Of a DNA stretch of 64,000 nt, positions 1 to 8,114 are shown piece by piece. The notes under the pieces are model-generated. The model did not search any database. It was not told where the DNA came from and saw only the letters and a list, made by a program, of their open reading frames with translations. How positions within the stretch are numbered: position 1 is the stretch's first letter; each line of letters starts with the position of its first letter. The DNA comes from Terriglobia bacterium. Its GTDB lineage: Bacteria; Acidobacteriota; Terriglobia; 20CM-2-55-15. Where the stretch lies: NCBI GenBank assembly GCA_036496425.1, contig DASXLG010000367.1:1-64000 (forward strand), given 5' to 3'. The position numbers were made by a program, and so were the translations under genes.

Positions 1-1545
1 ATTGGCGGGATCGAGATTGTCCCAGGCAAAAACAGTGTAGTCGCCGGGCGCGATGCCCTGCACAGTGAAGCGGCCTGCGGCGTCTGTCGAAACCTTCTTA
101 TAAAGGTCGTCGCGATTGCGGCGGCTCTCGTCGGGTATAAGCGTTACTGAAAGGTTCGCCGCAGGCTGCCGGCCGGCATCCGTGACGGTGCCGGTGACTG
201 TCCCGCCATTCGCCGCAAGCACGATGTCCAGCGTGCCGCCGGCCCGTGGATCTACGTGCAGACCGTCTGAGAGAACATCGGTGGAGCCGAACCGGACGGA
301 TTTCAGATATTGATTCTGGGGGATCTCTTCGACCAGGACCGAATAGTCGCCTTCGATCAGATCGACGAAATCGAACGCGTCGTTCCCCTGGAAATCCGCG
401 AAATCGCCAAAACCCTGAGAGGTGGAGCGGGCGCCCTGACCCAGTACGCTCACGATCGGATGAGAATCCACGCGAGTGCCGTTGGGCAGGCCCTCGATCG
501 TCAGCCGTCCCGCGAGATTGACGCTGGGTTCCAGGTTCACCGTCACGTCAACGTCCTGATCGCCGACGTCGACTGGAATGCTGGCGCCGGTCCGTCTGGT
601 GACGTCGTTTGGGCCTCTCTGCGGGGAGCCGCCGGTTGCGATGAGAGTGTACGAGCCGGGAGGGACCGCGGTGAACTGTCCGTCGCCGTTGGCATTTGCC
701 GCCGCGCGTTTCACATCCATCGCCGCAGCGGCATTCCTGGGAACGAGCGTCAAAGCCGCCACGCGTTGCGGTCCGGACTGTCCAGAATTTCCATCAACAA
801 CGGTGACATGGACACGCCGCCCGATGGATGGATTAAGCGTGAAATCGACGCCACCGTAATCCGCGCCCGGCGGCAAGTCCATCGACGACGCACGCTGCGG
901 ATCCGGCGTGCCCGGGAAATATGTCGGCACGACATTTTGACGCACTCCGGAATTGTCCGGAAGCGCGAGATGAACGGCCACGGCTCCTTCGACTGTATTG
1001 ATGAATATGTCATTCGAGCCGCCACATCGTATGTAGTACCGGCCAGGTGGCAGCCAGAAGAGCCGGTACTCCCCACGATCGTTGGTGCTGATCGTCTTCA
1101 CCTGGGTTAAGGTGCTTCGCCCACCGGAATAGGAATATCGAAGAGCTTCCACGCTTACGGCCCCTGCCGGCTCGCCATCCGCATCTGTGACTCGTCCGGA
1201 TATCGCACCGTAGGCAGTCATGGTGAGGTTCAGATCCTTCAGGTTTGCGGCGGGTGCAACCGTGATCGCGCTGCCGGCGCCGTCGCGGCTGTGTTTCCCG
1301 TATGCGGCATCCATGTAGCCCGTACGCTTGGCCTCCAGCCGGTAGCGGCCGGCCGGTATCGATGGAAATAGAAAACTGCCATCGGAGCCGGTCAACACCG
1401 AGGCTGCCGCTTGCTGCCCGTCCTGTTTCAGCGTGATCGTGGCTTTTGACACAGGATCGCCGGCCGTCGTCTTCACAATTCCGGCGATAGAGCCCGGTTG
1501 AAACTGGAGCAGAGCAGTAATGATGGCGATCGGAAGCATGTTCAT
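1..1545 (-). CDS. Secreted carboxypeptidase-regulatory-like domain protein (3' end off window)
   Basis: The reading frame starts with ATG at 1545 and stays open to the left edge (515 residues seen). It begins MNMLPIAIITALLQFQ, a short hydrophobic leader that may be an export signal. At least three beta-sandwich repeats of the carboxypeptidase regulatory-like type follow: about residues 17-85 (GSIAGIV...GSFLFPSIPAGRY), 110-170 (GAISGRVTDADGEPAG...GEYRLFWLPPGRY) and 445-515 (TVTGTVTDAGRQPA...GRFTVQGIAPGDYT). The G-x-V-x-D/T-x-x-G-x-P and G-x-F/Y-x-x-x-x-x-P-P/A-G-x-Y patterns are those of this fold. In Acidobacteriota such domains occur in large secreted proteins and at the N-terminus of TonB-dependent receptors. 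The C-terminus is outside the window, so the two cannot be separated here. No catalytic domain is visible. It is transcribed away from a 187-bp intergenic repeat. Confidence 0.75.
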   Translation of the reverse strand, partial: MNMLPIAIITALLQFQPGSIAGIVKTTAGDPVSKATITLKQDGQQAAASVLTGSDGSFLFPSIPAGRYRLEAKRTGYMDAAYGKHSRDGAGSAITVAPAANLKDLNLTMTAYGAISGRVTDADGEPAGAVSVEALRYSYSGGRSTLTQVKTISTNDRGEYRLFWLPPGRYYIRCGGSNDIFINTVEGAVAVHLALPDNSGVRQNVVPTYFPGTPDPQRASSMDLPPGADYGGVDFTLNPSIGRRVHVTVVDGNSGQSGPQRVAALTLVPRNAAAAMDVKRAAANANGDGQFTAVPPGSYTLIATGGSPQRGPNDVTRRTGASIPVDVGDQDVDVTVNLEPSVNLAGRLTIEGLPNGTRVDSHPIVSVLGQGARSTSQGFGDFADFQGNDAFDFVDLIEGDYSVLVEEIPQNQYLKSVRFGSTDVLSDGLHVDPRAGGTLDIVLAANGGTVTGTVTDAGRQPAANLSVTLIPDESRRNRDDLYKKVSTDAAGRFTVQGIAPGDYTVFAWDNLDPAN

Positions 1546-1579
1546 CGCGTTGGAATAATCCTAACTCCAATTTGGCCTC

Positions 1580-1766
1580 CATTCCCCGCCTTTTCAAGGC
1601 CGGGTGCGCGAGCGATCAAACGTTAGAACGCTCGGGCGGGGCGGTTACCAACGAACCGCGAAGCGCACCTTTTTTGTTGGAGTTACTAACCGCCCCGTCT
1701 GCGCCGCTAAGAACGGGACCATTTTGTTAGGGGCGCAGCCACCCCGCCTTTGAAAGGCGGGGAATG
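1580..1766 (+). repeat. Dispersed intergenic element, copy A (about 187 bp)
   Basis: This block matches the reverse complement of 20034-20222 over its whole length with only scattered substitutions and 1-nt indels. Its ends are complementary: ATTCCCCGCCTTTTCAAGG at the left and CCTTTGAAAGGCGGGGAAT at the right, so the whole unit has terminal inverted repeats. It sits between the start of the carboxypeptidase-regulatory protein and the end of the hydrolase gene, and no ORF in it looks like a real gene. Size, terminal repeats and lack of coding capacity resemble a MITE or a structured intergenic repeat. Confidence 0.85.
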
Positions 1767-1826
1767 TCCCTCTCATCGACTTTTGTGCAAAACCTTCCTC
1801 AGGTCGATGCCAGGTTCCTGGCGCGA

Positions 1827-2558
1827 CTATCGCACGAGCTTCTTGACCGCATCTCGCACCCGCCCAAATTCTCCGGTCTTCGGATCGACGAGTTCGAAAT
1901 GTCCCGCCCCCTCGAGCCTCACCAACTCCGCATCGTCGCCGCGAAGTTGCGCGGCCTGAGCGTATCGCTCGCTGATTTCAAACGGGACGCTGCTGTCGGC
2001 GGTGCCGTGAAATAACTTCTGCGGTCTACCCAGCGGCAGCCGCTCGATCGGCGAGGCAATGCTGTAGCGAGCCGGAACTTCATCCGGACTTCCGCCGAGA
2101 AACTCCGCCACCACATTCTTGCTCAATTTCAATTCCCAGGCGCGGCGAAGGTCCACAACCCCGGCAAGCGAAACCGCTCCAGCAATCCAGCCCTTTTCCG
2201 CCGCCAGCCAGAGCGCCAGATGTCCGCCGGCCGAATGACCGATCGTGATAACGCGTTTCAGATCGAGCGCGAATTCGGCTGCGAGCGACGTCAGATGATC
2301 CTCCGCCGCGACGACATCTTCAAATGTTCCGGGCCAGCCGCCTCCCGGATCGCCGATCCGGCGGTACTCGATGTTCCATGTCGCGATCCCATCCGCGGTC
2401 AGCGCCTCGCAAATCGGCTCGATGTAATCGAGGCCGTAGCGGTTGCGCCAGAATCCTCCGTGAATCACCACCGCAACCGGCGGCTTCGCCTCATCCGGCA
2501 CACGCAGGTCCCCGAATTGAAGCGGTTCCTTGCCATAGAACGCACGGCGTTTTTGCAT
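1827..2558 (-). CDS. Alpha/beta hydrolase (esterase/peptidase-like)
   Basis: A 243-residue protein of the alpha/beta-hydrolase fold related to BD-FAE and carboxylesterase-like enzymes. It has the oxyanion-hole motif VVIHGGFWRN near the N-terminus and the nucleophile elbow TIGHSAGGHLALW. A late GHFELVDP supplies the likely catalytic histidine, and an Asp in HGTADSSVPFE the likely acid. Start chosen at MQKRRAFYG (2558), six bases after the tadA stop; an upstream in-frame Met at 2609 lies inside tadA and is unlikely. It is probably co-transcribed with tadA. There is no export signal, so it is likely cytoplasmic. Substrate cannot be told from the sequence. Confidence 0.8.
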   Translation of the reverse strand: MQKRRAFYGKEPLQFGDLRVPDEAKPPVAVVIHGGFWRNRYGLDYIEPICEALTADGIATWNIEYRRIGDPGGGWPGTFEDVVAAEDHLTSLAAEFALDLKRVITIGHSAGGHLALWLAAEKGWIAGAVSLAGVVDLRRAWELKLSKNVVAEFLGGSPDEVPARYSIASPIERLPLGRPQKLFHGTADSSVPFEISERYAQAAQLRGDDAELVRLEGAGHFELVDPKTGEFGRVRDAVKKLVR

Positions 2559-2563
2559 TGGCT

Positions 2564-3022
2564 TCAGGCTCGCCGCCGGGCAAAAAACTCCCGCAGGATT
2601 GCGGCGCATTCGTCTTCGCGAATTCCCGTCACCACATCCACGCGGTGATTCAATCGCGGGTCCGTCAATACGTTATAAATGGAGCCCGCCGAACCGGCTT
2701 TCGGATCGACGGTCCCGAAAACCAGGCGCGCGATGCGGGCGTGAATCATGGCGCCGGCGCACATCATGCAGGGTTCCATGGTGCAGTACATGGTAGCGCC
2801 CGAGAGCCGGTAGTTCTTCAGCGTCCGGCTGGCTTCACGCATGGCCATGATTTCGGCATGAGCGGTGGCGTCGTGCGCCGAGATCGGCTGATTGAATCCG
2901 CGGCCGATGATTTTGTTATCGAAGACAACGATCGCGCCCACCGGCACCTCGTTCAGGGACTCGGCCTTCGCGGCTTCCGCCAGGGCCAGATGCATGTACT
3001 CCGAGTCGGATTCCATGTACAT
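2564..3022 (-). CDS. tadA: tRNA-specific adenosine deaminase
   Basis: A 152-residue cytidine/deoxycytidylate-deaminase-fold protein matching TadA, which converts A34 to inosine in the tRNA-Arg(ACG) anticodon. The zinc and catalytic motif H55-A-E57 is present, with the second zinc motif T-M-E-P-C85-M-M-C88-A-G. The context after it, ARIARLVFGTVDPKAGSAGS, is characteristic of TadA rather than of cytidine deaminases. Length is normal for the family. An alternative start is the Met three codons downstream. The hydrolase gene follows in the same direction, and a divergent secreted-protein gene begins 30 bases upstream. Confidence 0.92.
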   Translation of the reverse strand: MYMESDSEYMHLALAEAAKAESLNEVPVGAIVVFDNKIIGRGFNQPISAHDATAHAEIMAMREASRTLKNYRLSGATMYCTMEPCMMCAGAMIHARIARLVFGTVDPKAGSAGSIYNVLTDPRLNHRVDVVTGIREDECAAILREFFARRRA

Positions 3023-3052
3023 GGCCGCATGCTACACTGTGGAGCATCGGCC

Positions 3053-4096
3053 ATGAAATCGGTTTCCAAGCTGGCTTTGCTATTTCTGCTTTTGCCGGCA
3101 ACCTTATTCGCTCAGCCCGGCGTCCGGATGTCTGCGGATTTCCTGCCGCTGGAAGTAGGGAACCGGTGGGAGTACGACGTCTTCAATGAGGCCGGGACGA
3201 AAGTCGATCACCTGGATTTCAGTGTCCAGGAATACCGGATCGTGAGCGGCCGCAGTTTCTATGTCCTCAATCAATTTCCGTTCGCCAGCGAGGGCGACAA
3301 AATCCGGCTCGTCCGTTATGACCGGCAGGAGCACACATATCTTCGCCTGCTGGACAACGACGAAGGCCCCTTGTTCCTCGCGGACGGCGCGCGTGTCGAA
3401 GTGTTGAAAGCGGACGATTCCGGCCTGCCGTCGAAGTTTGTAATGTATGGCGATCTGGTCGACCTGACGTTTCAGCGGGGTATCGGCATTGTCGAAGCCC
3501 GAATGCATTCCGGAGCAGTCGAGATCGCCAAGCTGACCGCACTCCATACCAGTGAACAACAGCTGGCCGATGCCAAGGCCGAGGGCGCCCAGATCTCTAC
3601 GCAGCCGAAGCCGCCTCAACAGACAGCGCAGATTCCGCCGGGACAGCCGCAGACGCAGCCGGGCCAGCGGCCGCAACAGGCTCCACAACCACAGCGGCCG
3701 CGGACCGAGATCGAAAACGTGGCCAAGGCCACCGAAGAGACCGTTGCATTGGATGTGCAGGCCAGCGACATTGCCGGCGGCACGAAATTCCTGCTGACCG
3801 TGATCAATACCACGGACAAGCTCATACCGTTCAATTTCACCACGGGACAAACGTACGATTTCGTCATCACCGACGCAAACGGCCAGGAGATCTGGCGCTG
3901 GTCGCGCCGGATGTTCTTCACCCAGGTCATCCGGCAGGAAGCGATGCGTCCGAACAAGAACTGGACTTTCGAAGTCACGTGGAACCACCGGGACAACGAG
4001 CTCAACATCGCCCATCCCGGCAAGTACACGGTCGTTGGCAGTATCGCCAGTCATCCGCCGATGGAATCCCCGCCGGTCGTGTTCGAAGTTCACTAG
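3053..4096 (+). CDS. Secreted protein with C-terminal BsuPI (proteinase-inhibitor-like) domain
   Basis: A 347-residue protein starting MKSVSKLALLFLLLPATLFAQ, a clear Sec signal peptide. The mature N-terminal half (PLEVGNRWEYDVF onward) is a lipoprotein/outer-surface-like beta domain not recognised further. Residues about 180-220 are a Gln/Pro-rich linker. The last ~115 residues match the BsuPI-related inhibitor domain: NFTTGQTYDFVITDANGQEI, then WRWSRRMFFTQ, then an N/W-rich strand. The start at 3053 is chosen because it begins the signal peptide; the frame is open much further upstream over tadA. The stop overlaps the GTG of the M20 peptidase (TAGTG), so the two genes are translationally coupled. 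A link between an inhibitor-like domain and the adjacent peptidase is only inference. Confidence 0.75.
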   Translation: MKSVSKLALLFLLLPATLFAQPGVRMSADFLPLEVGNRWEYDVFNEAGTKVDHLDFSVQEYRIVSGRSFYVLNQFPFASEGDKIRLVRYDRQEHTYLRLLDNDEGPLFLADGARVEVLKADDSGLPSKFVMYGDLVDLTFQRGIGIVEARMHSGAVEIAKLTALHTSEQQLADAKAEGAQISTQPKPPQQTAQIPPGQPQTQPGQRPQQAPQPQRPRTEIENVAKATEETVALDVQASDIAGGTKFLLTVINTTDKLIPFNFTTGQTYDFVITDANGQEIWRWSRRMFFTQVIRQEAMRPNKNWTFEVTWNHRDNELNIAHPGKYTVVGSIASHPPMESPPVVFEVH

Positions 4097-5262
4097 TGGA
4101 GAGCAGCGTCGATAACGTTTTCAGTGACAAGCGGGTCCAGCGGGCATTCCGCTTCATCGCAGAAAATGAGCCCGCCATCGAAGCAGAACAGATCCGCCTG
4201 ACTCAGATACCGGCGCCGCCTTTTGGCGAGAGCGAGCGGGCCCGCGCCTTCGCTGATGAATTGTCGCGGGCCGGCTTGCGGCCCGAAGCGGATGGGATTG
4301 GCAATGTCGTCGCGGCATACGACGGTCCCGGCAGGAATCCGGTTGTGGTCGGCGCACATCTGGATACGGTTTTTCCGGCGTCGACGCCCCTGGAATTGCG
4401 CCGGAAGGGCCGCGCGGTTCTTGTTCCCGGAATTTCGGACAACGGTTGCGGCATTGCTGCGTTGCTCTGGATGGTGCGGGCGGCAAAGGAAGCCGGCATT
4501 GGATTCCGGCGTCCAGTGATTCTGGTCGGCAATGTCGGCGAAGAAGGAGAAGGGAATCTTCGCGGCATCCGTTACCTGTTCGAGAATCCGCGCTGGGACG
4601 GCCGCGGCTGCGAGTTTATTGCGATCGACGGCGCCGGATTTCAGCGGATCACGCATCAGGCGCTCGGCAGCCGCCGGTTCCGCGTGCACCTGGCGGGTCC
4701 GGGCGGCCACAGCTGGGCGGATTTCGGGCGGCCGAATCCGGTGCAGGCCATGGCGTCGGCAATTCACCTGTTCTCGACGGCAAGCGGCGTGCGCCGCAGC
4801 GGCGAATCGTTCAACTTTGGATTGGTGCGCGGCGGCATTTCGGTAAATGCCATTCCGCGGGACGCGGTCATGGAAGTCGATCTCCGCTCGATCGTGGCGC
4901 CGAATCTCGCTGAACTGGAGAAGCGCTTGCGCCGCTGCGTTAATGAGGCCACACGCGCGTCCGGCGTCGAGTGCCGGATTGAGCTGATGGGCGAGCGGCC
5001 TTCCGGGATGACGCCCACCGGGGCGCCGCTGGTTCAGGCTGCAATGGACGTCACACGGCGGCTGGGGTTCGAACCGCTTCCCGACGTCGGATCGACCGAC
5101 GCAAACCTGCCGATCTCGCTGGGCATTCCGGCGATTGCCCTGGGGGGCGGGGGGAGCTCCGGAAATGTGCACACTCCGGAAGAATGGTTTGATCCGGCGA
5201 GGCGCGAGATCGGTATTCAGCGGTTGCTGGCACTTGTCGGCGTGGTCGCCGGATTGGACTAA
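4096..5262 (+). CDS. M20-family metallopeptidase
   Basis: A 388-residue zinc peptidase of the M20 (PepT/ArgE/DapE-like) clan. Metal-binding and catalytic residues are in the usual order: VVVGAHLDT (H88, D90), the bridging Asp in GISDNGCG (D115), the Glu pair in GNVGEEGEG (E149, E150), an Asp in FIAIDGAG, and a late His in GNVHTPEEW. The dimerisation (lid) domain lies at about 190-300, with AGPGGHSW at its start. GTG start at 4096 overlaps the previous stop. There is no signal peptide. The arrangement is closest to PepT-like aminotripeptidases or M20/M25/M40 peptidases; exact substrate unknown. Its stop overlaps the convergent coiled-coil gene by four bases. Confidence 0.87.
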   Translation: MESSVDNVFSDKRVQRAFRFIAENEPAIEAEQIRLTQIPAPPFGESERARAFADELSRAGLRPEADGIGNVVAAYDGPGRNPVVVGAHLDTVFPASTPLELRRKGRAVLVPGISDNGCGIAALLWMVRAAKEAGIGFRRPVILVGNVGEEGEGNLRGIRYLFENPRWDGRGCEFIAIDGAGFQRITHQALGSRRFRVHLAGPGGHSWADFGRPNPVQAMASAIHLFSTASGVRRSGESFNFGLVRGGISVNAIPRDAVMEVDLRSIVAPNLAELEKRLRRCVNEATRASGVECRIELMGERPSGMTPTGAPLVQAAMDVTRRLGFEPLPDVGSTDANLPISLGIPAIALGGGGSSGNVHTPEEWFDPARREIGIQRLLALVGVVAGLD

Positions 5263-6530
5263 TCGTCTTTCTTCCCAGTGAGCGAGAAAAGTATTCCCCG
5301 GAGATATGAATCGAGCTCGGCCTTTTCCACGTTTTTTCGAATGACGGTGGCGAGTTCGGTATCCGGGCTGTCGATGATCGCTATGATTTCGCTGATCGAC
5401 GTTTCGACCCGCGAAATTTCGGCTTTGATAGCTTCGGTATCGAGTCCGCTGCTGCTGCCGGCCTGAGCGGCGCTCAGCCGCGAACGTTCGGATTCGAGAA
5501 GCGAGCTTGCGCTCTGGAGTTCCCGGGTGAGCTGGGTTTTCTGGAGGATGGCTTCCTGGAGCCGTTGTTCATACTGCATGCGGAGCTGATCCACGACCTC
5601 GGTGCTGACACGCTCGCTGGTTTCCGACATTCGCTGGAGCTGCTGTTCCAGCCGCCGCCTCTCGGCGTCCCAGGAAGTTTGGGCGTCCTGCATCTGGCGC
5701 TGCAACGCGTCTTTCTCACTCTTGAGATCCTGAAGCTTTTCCTGGGAGGGGTTCGGTGCCCGCGCCGCAGCTTCATAGCCTTGGATTTTCGCTTCGGCCT
5801 GAATGAAGGCCTGCTGGAGCTGTGCCGCATGATCGTTGAGCTGCCGGCGTTCGGTGTCCCACTGGCGGGCGGATTCTTCCAGTTTGTGGATCTGACCGAC
5901 GAGCTGTTCCCGCTCCGCCGTCCACTTCGCCAGCGTTTCCTGGAGCTGGTTTTCAAGGTCGCGAACCTTGGGATTGACTTCGGGAGCTTCCCCTTTGGGT
6001 ATCGGGCGGCCCATGATCTGTGCCGCCCGCCGGAGCTTCACCATCTCGCCCGCCAGCTTCAGCCGCTCCTGTTCCCACTCGGCCTTTCCGCGCAGAAAGG
6101 CCTGTTCGAGCTCTATTTTTTCCTTTGCGATGCGGCTGACTTCGACTTCGAACTGCTCCTTGACGGACTGGGTCGCGCGCATCGGATTCGACGCCCGGGC
6201 AATCGCTTCGGCGACCGCGCCTTCGAGCCGATTCACCTGGGATTTGAGCTGAGCGCGCTCGGTCTCCCATTCGGCGGCGGCCTTCTTCACTCGTTCCTCG
6301 GCGGCTTCCTGGACCTTGAGGATCGAAGCGGCATCCGCCCCCTTGGACTCCGCCGGGGCTGCGGTGCGCTTTCGAGCCAGCGCCGCTTTCGCATCGGCGA
6401 GTTCGGATTCGAGCTTATCGATTTCCGCATTCAGTTTGCGGCGCTCGGTACGCCATCGTTCCGCCGCCTCTTCCATCTCTTCCAACTGCCTGCGCAGGCC
6501 GTCTTTCTCCATGCGCGGATTATAATTCAT
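5259..6530 (-). CDS. Long coiled-coil protein with repeated W-x-x-E-R motif
   Basis: A 423-residue, almost entirely alpha-helical, heptad-rich charged protein without signal peptide or membrane segment. A W-x-x-E-R-x-x-L motif recurs with Trp at residues about 26, 88, 152, 203, 224 and 287, several at ~63-residue spacing, each followed by a hydrophobic heptad (INKLE/VNRLE/IHKLE-like). This points to internal duplication of a coiled-coil unit. The last ~70 residues (ISRVETSISEIIAIIDSPDTEL) form a separate helical tail. No known family assigned. A start at Met7 (6512) is also possible. Its ATG at 6530 overlaps the divergent aldehyde-dehydrogenase ATG (CATG), and its stop overlaps the stop of the M20 gene. 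Confidence 0.7.
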   Translation of the reverse strand: MNYNPRMEKDGLRRQLEEMEEAAERWRTERRKLNAEIDKLESELADAKAALARKRTAAPAESKGADAASILKVQEAAEERVKKAAAEWETERAQLKSQVNRLEGAVAEAIARASNPMRATQSVKEQFEVEVSRIAKEKIELEQAFLRGKAEWEQERLKLAGEMVKLRRAAQIMGRPIPKGEAPEVNPKVRDLENQLQETLAKWTAEREQLVGQIHKLEESARQWDTERRQLNDHAAQLQQAFIQAEAKIQGYEAAARAPNPSQEKLQDLKSEKDALQRQMQDAQTSWDAERRRLEQQLQRMSETSERVSTEVVDQLRMQYEQRLQEAILQKTQLTRELQSASSLLESERSRLSAAQAGSSSGLDTEAIKAEISRVETSISEIIAIIDSPDTELATVIRKNVEKAELDSYLRGILFSLTGKKDD

Positions 6531-8016
6531 GGACCCGAGAGGAGTTCTTATCGAAGTACGAAATCCGGTTACCGGGGAAGTTGTCGGGCAGGTCGCCGAG
6601 ACAACCGCCGGTGATCTGGCCGAAACCGTGGAACGGGCACGCCAGGCGCAGGCCAGGTGGAGAGCCCTGCCTTTTGCCGGGCGGGCCCGGATTGTCCGCC
6701 GCTTTCACGATTTGCTGCTGTCCCGGCGTGAAATGGTTCTGGACACGATTCAGTCGGAGACCGGAAAGGCCCGCCGGGATGCGCTGGGCGAGATCGTGAC
6801 GGTTGCCGGAACCGCTCGATATTATCTGGCGAATGGCGCCGGGCATCTGCAAGTCCGCCGGCGCCGTCCGGCGGTTCCCGTGGTGACCTCCGCCGAGATT
6901 ATCTACAAGCCGCACGGCGTCGTGGGCCTCATCACGCCGTGGAATTATCCCTTCCTGCTGGGTGTCGGAGATGCGATTCCGGCGTTGCTGGCCGGAAATG
7001 CCGTCGTCGTCAAGCCGTCCGCATTGACTCCGCTCTCGGCTGTGCTGGCGCGCGAACTGCTCGTTGAATCCGGCCTTGATCCGGATCTGTTCGCCCTGGC
7101 CCACGGGGCGGGAGAGGTGGGCAGCGAGCTGATCGGCCGGGTGGACTACATCGGATTCACAGGAGGAACGGCCACCGGGCGCAAGGTGGCTGTCGCCGCT
7201 TCGGAGCGCTTGATTCCGTATTCGCTCGAGCTGGGAGGCAAAAATCCGATGATCGTTCTCGAAGGAGCGCCGCTCGATGCGGCGGCGACGGGGCTGATTG
7301 CCGGAGCCTTCGCGAACAGCGGGCAGACATGCATTTCGGTGGAGCGGGCTTACGTTCAGGAATCGATTTATGCGGAGTTCGCCAGGCGTGTCGCCGGGAA
7401 GACGGCGGCGCTGAAGCTGGGCTGGTCGAAGTCGTGGAATCTGGATATGGGCAGCATGATCAGCAGGGAACATGCGGAAAAGGTCCTGGAACGCATCGAG
7501 AAGGCTGTCGCGGGGGGAGCCCAGGCGATTGCCGGAGGCCGTGCGCGATCCGAACTCGGTCCCGCATTTGTCGAGCCGACGGTTTTGACGAATGCGCGCG
7601 ACGACATGCCGATCTCGAAGGAAGAAACCTTCGGCCCGGTTATTGCGCTGTATCCCGTCCGCACGGCCGAGGAGGCAGTCGCCCGGGCGAACAATTCCGA
7701 GTTCGGATTGAATGCGTCCATCTGGGCCAAGGGCGGCCAGGCGCAGGAAATCGCGCGCCAGATCGAAACTGGCTCGGCAGTGATCAATTCGACGCTTCTG
7801 ATCTACAACAGCTTCGATGTTCCGATGGGCGGCGTGAAGCTCAGCGGGATCGGACGCAGGCACGGGGAGCAGGGTATCCTTCGTTATACGCAGGCGCAGA
7901 GCATCGTCAGCAGCGTGGCTGCGGGCGGGGGGTACGATTCGATGCTGATGCGGGTGCGCAGTCAGTGGATGGCGGATGCCTTGGCGGGGATATTAAAAGT
8001 GTGGCGGAGGTTATGA
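6529..8016 (+). CDS. NAD(P)-dependent aldehyde dehydrogenase
   Basis: A 495-residue member of the aldehyde dehydrogenase superfamily, oxidising an aldehyde to its acid. The N-terminal NPVTGEVVG strand, TPWNYPF and VVKPSALTP of the coenzyme site, GFTGGTATGR, the general base E234 in LELGGKNPM and the nucleophile C268 in NSGQTCISVER are all present. GPVIALYPV and the final FGLNASIW region complete the fold. Overall it resembles succinate-semialdehyde or broad-range aldehyde dehydrogenases; the substrate cannot be fixed. The start ATG lies inside the ATG of the divergent coiled-coil gene, leaving no intergenic space, so any promoter must lie within that gene. It ends just before a palindromic repeat. 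Confidence 0.87.
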   Translation: MDPRGVLIEVRNPVTGEVVGQVAETTAGDLAETVERARQAQARWRALPFAGRARIVRRFHDLLLSRREMVLDTIQSETGKARRDALGEIVTVAGTARYYLANGAGHLQVRRRRPAVPVVTSAEIIYKPHGVVGLITPWNYPFLLGVGDAIPALLAGNAVVVKPSALTPLSAVLARELLVESGLDPDLFALAHGAGEVGSELIGRVDYIGFTGGTATGRKVAVAASERLIPYSLELGGKNPMIVLEGAPLDAAATGLIAGAFANSGQTCISVERAYVQESIYAEFARRVAGKTAALKLGWSKSWNLDMGSMISREHAEKVLERIEKAVAGGAQAIAGGRARSELGPAFVEPTVLTNARDDMPISKEETFGPVIALYPVRTAEEAVARANNSEFGLNASIWAKGGQAQEIARQIETGSAVINSTLLIYNSFDVPMGGVKLSGIGRRHGEQGILRYTQAQSIVSSVAAGGGYDSMLMRVRSQWMADALAGILKVWRRL

Positions 8017-8025
8017 CGGGGAATT

Positions 8026-8104
8026 ATTGCACCATCGCATCACTGGAGGTTGCTGCAGTTCTAAATTTGAAATGCAGCAACTTCCAATGATGCGACGGTG
8101 CAAT
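8026..8104. repeat. ATTGCA-type intergenic palindrome, copy 1
   Basis: A long imperfect inverted repeat running ATTGCACCATCGCATCA ... TGATGCGACGGTGCAAT, with an inner arm pair GGTTGCTGCA / TGCAGCAACTTC and centre TAAATTTGA. It lies between the convergent aldehyde dehydrogenase and M48 protease genes, where it could act as a bidirectional terminator. Related copies are at 11753-11819 and 17219-17293. Confidence 0.8.
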
Positions 8105-8114
8105 ATGCTTATAG

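Noticed and set aside
1010-1597. 195-codon minus-strand ORF
   Set aside because: Out of frame with the carboxypeptidase-regulatory protein that is continuous from 1545 to the window edge; Arg/His-rich shadow composition.
3104-5172. Two long minus-strand ORFs (329 and 359 codons)
   Set aside because: Both are antisense to the BsuPI-domain protein and the M20 peptidase; no family resemblance.
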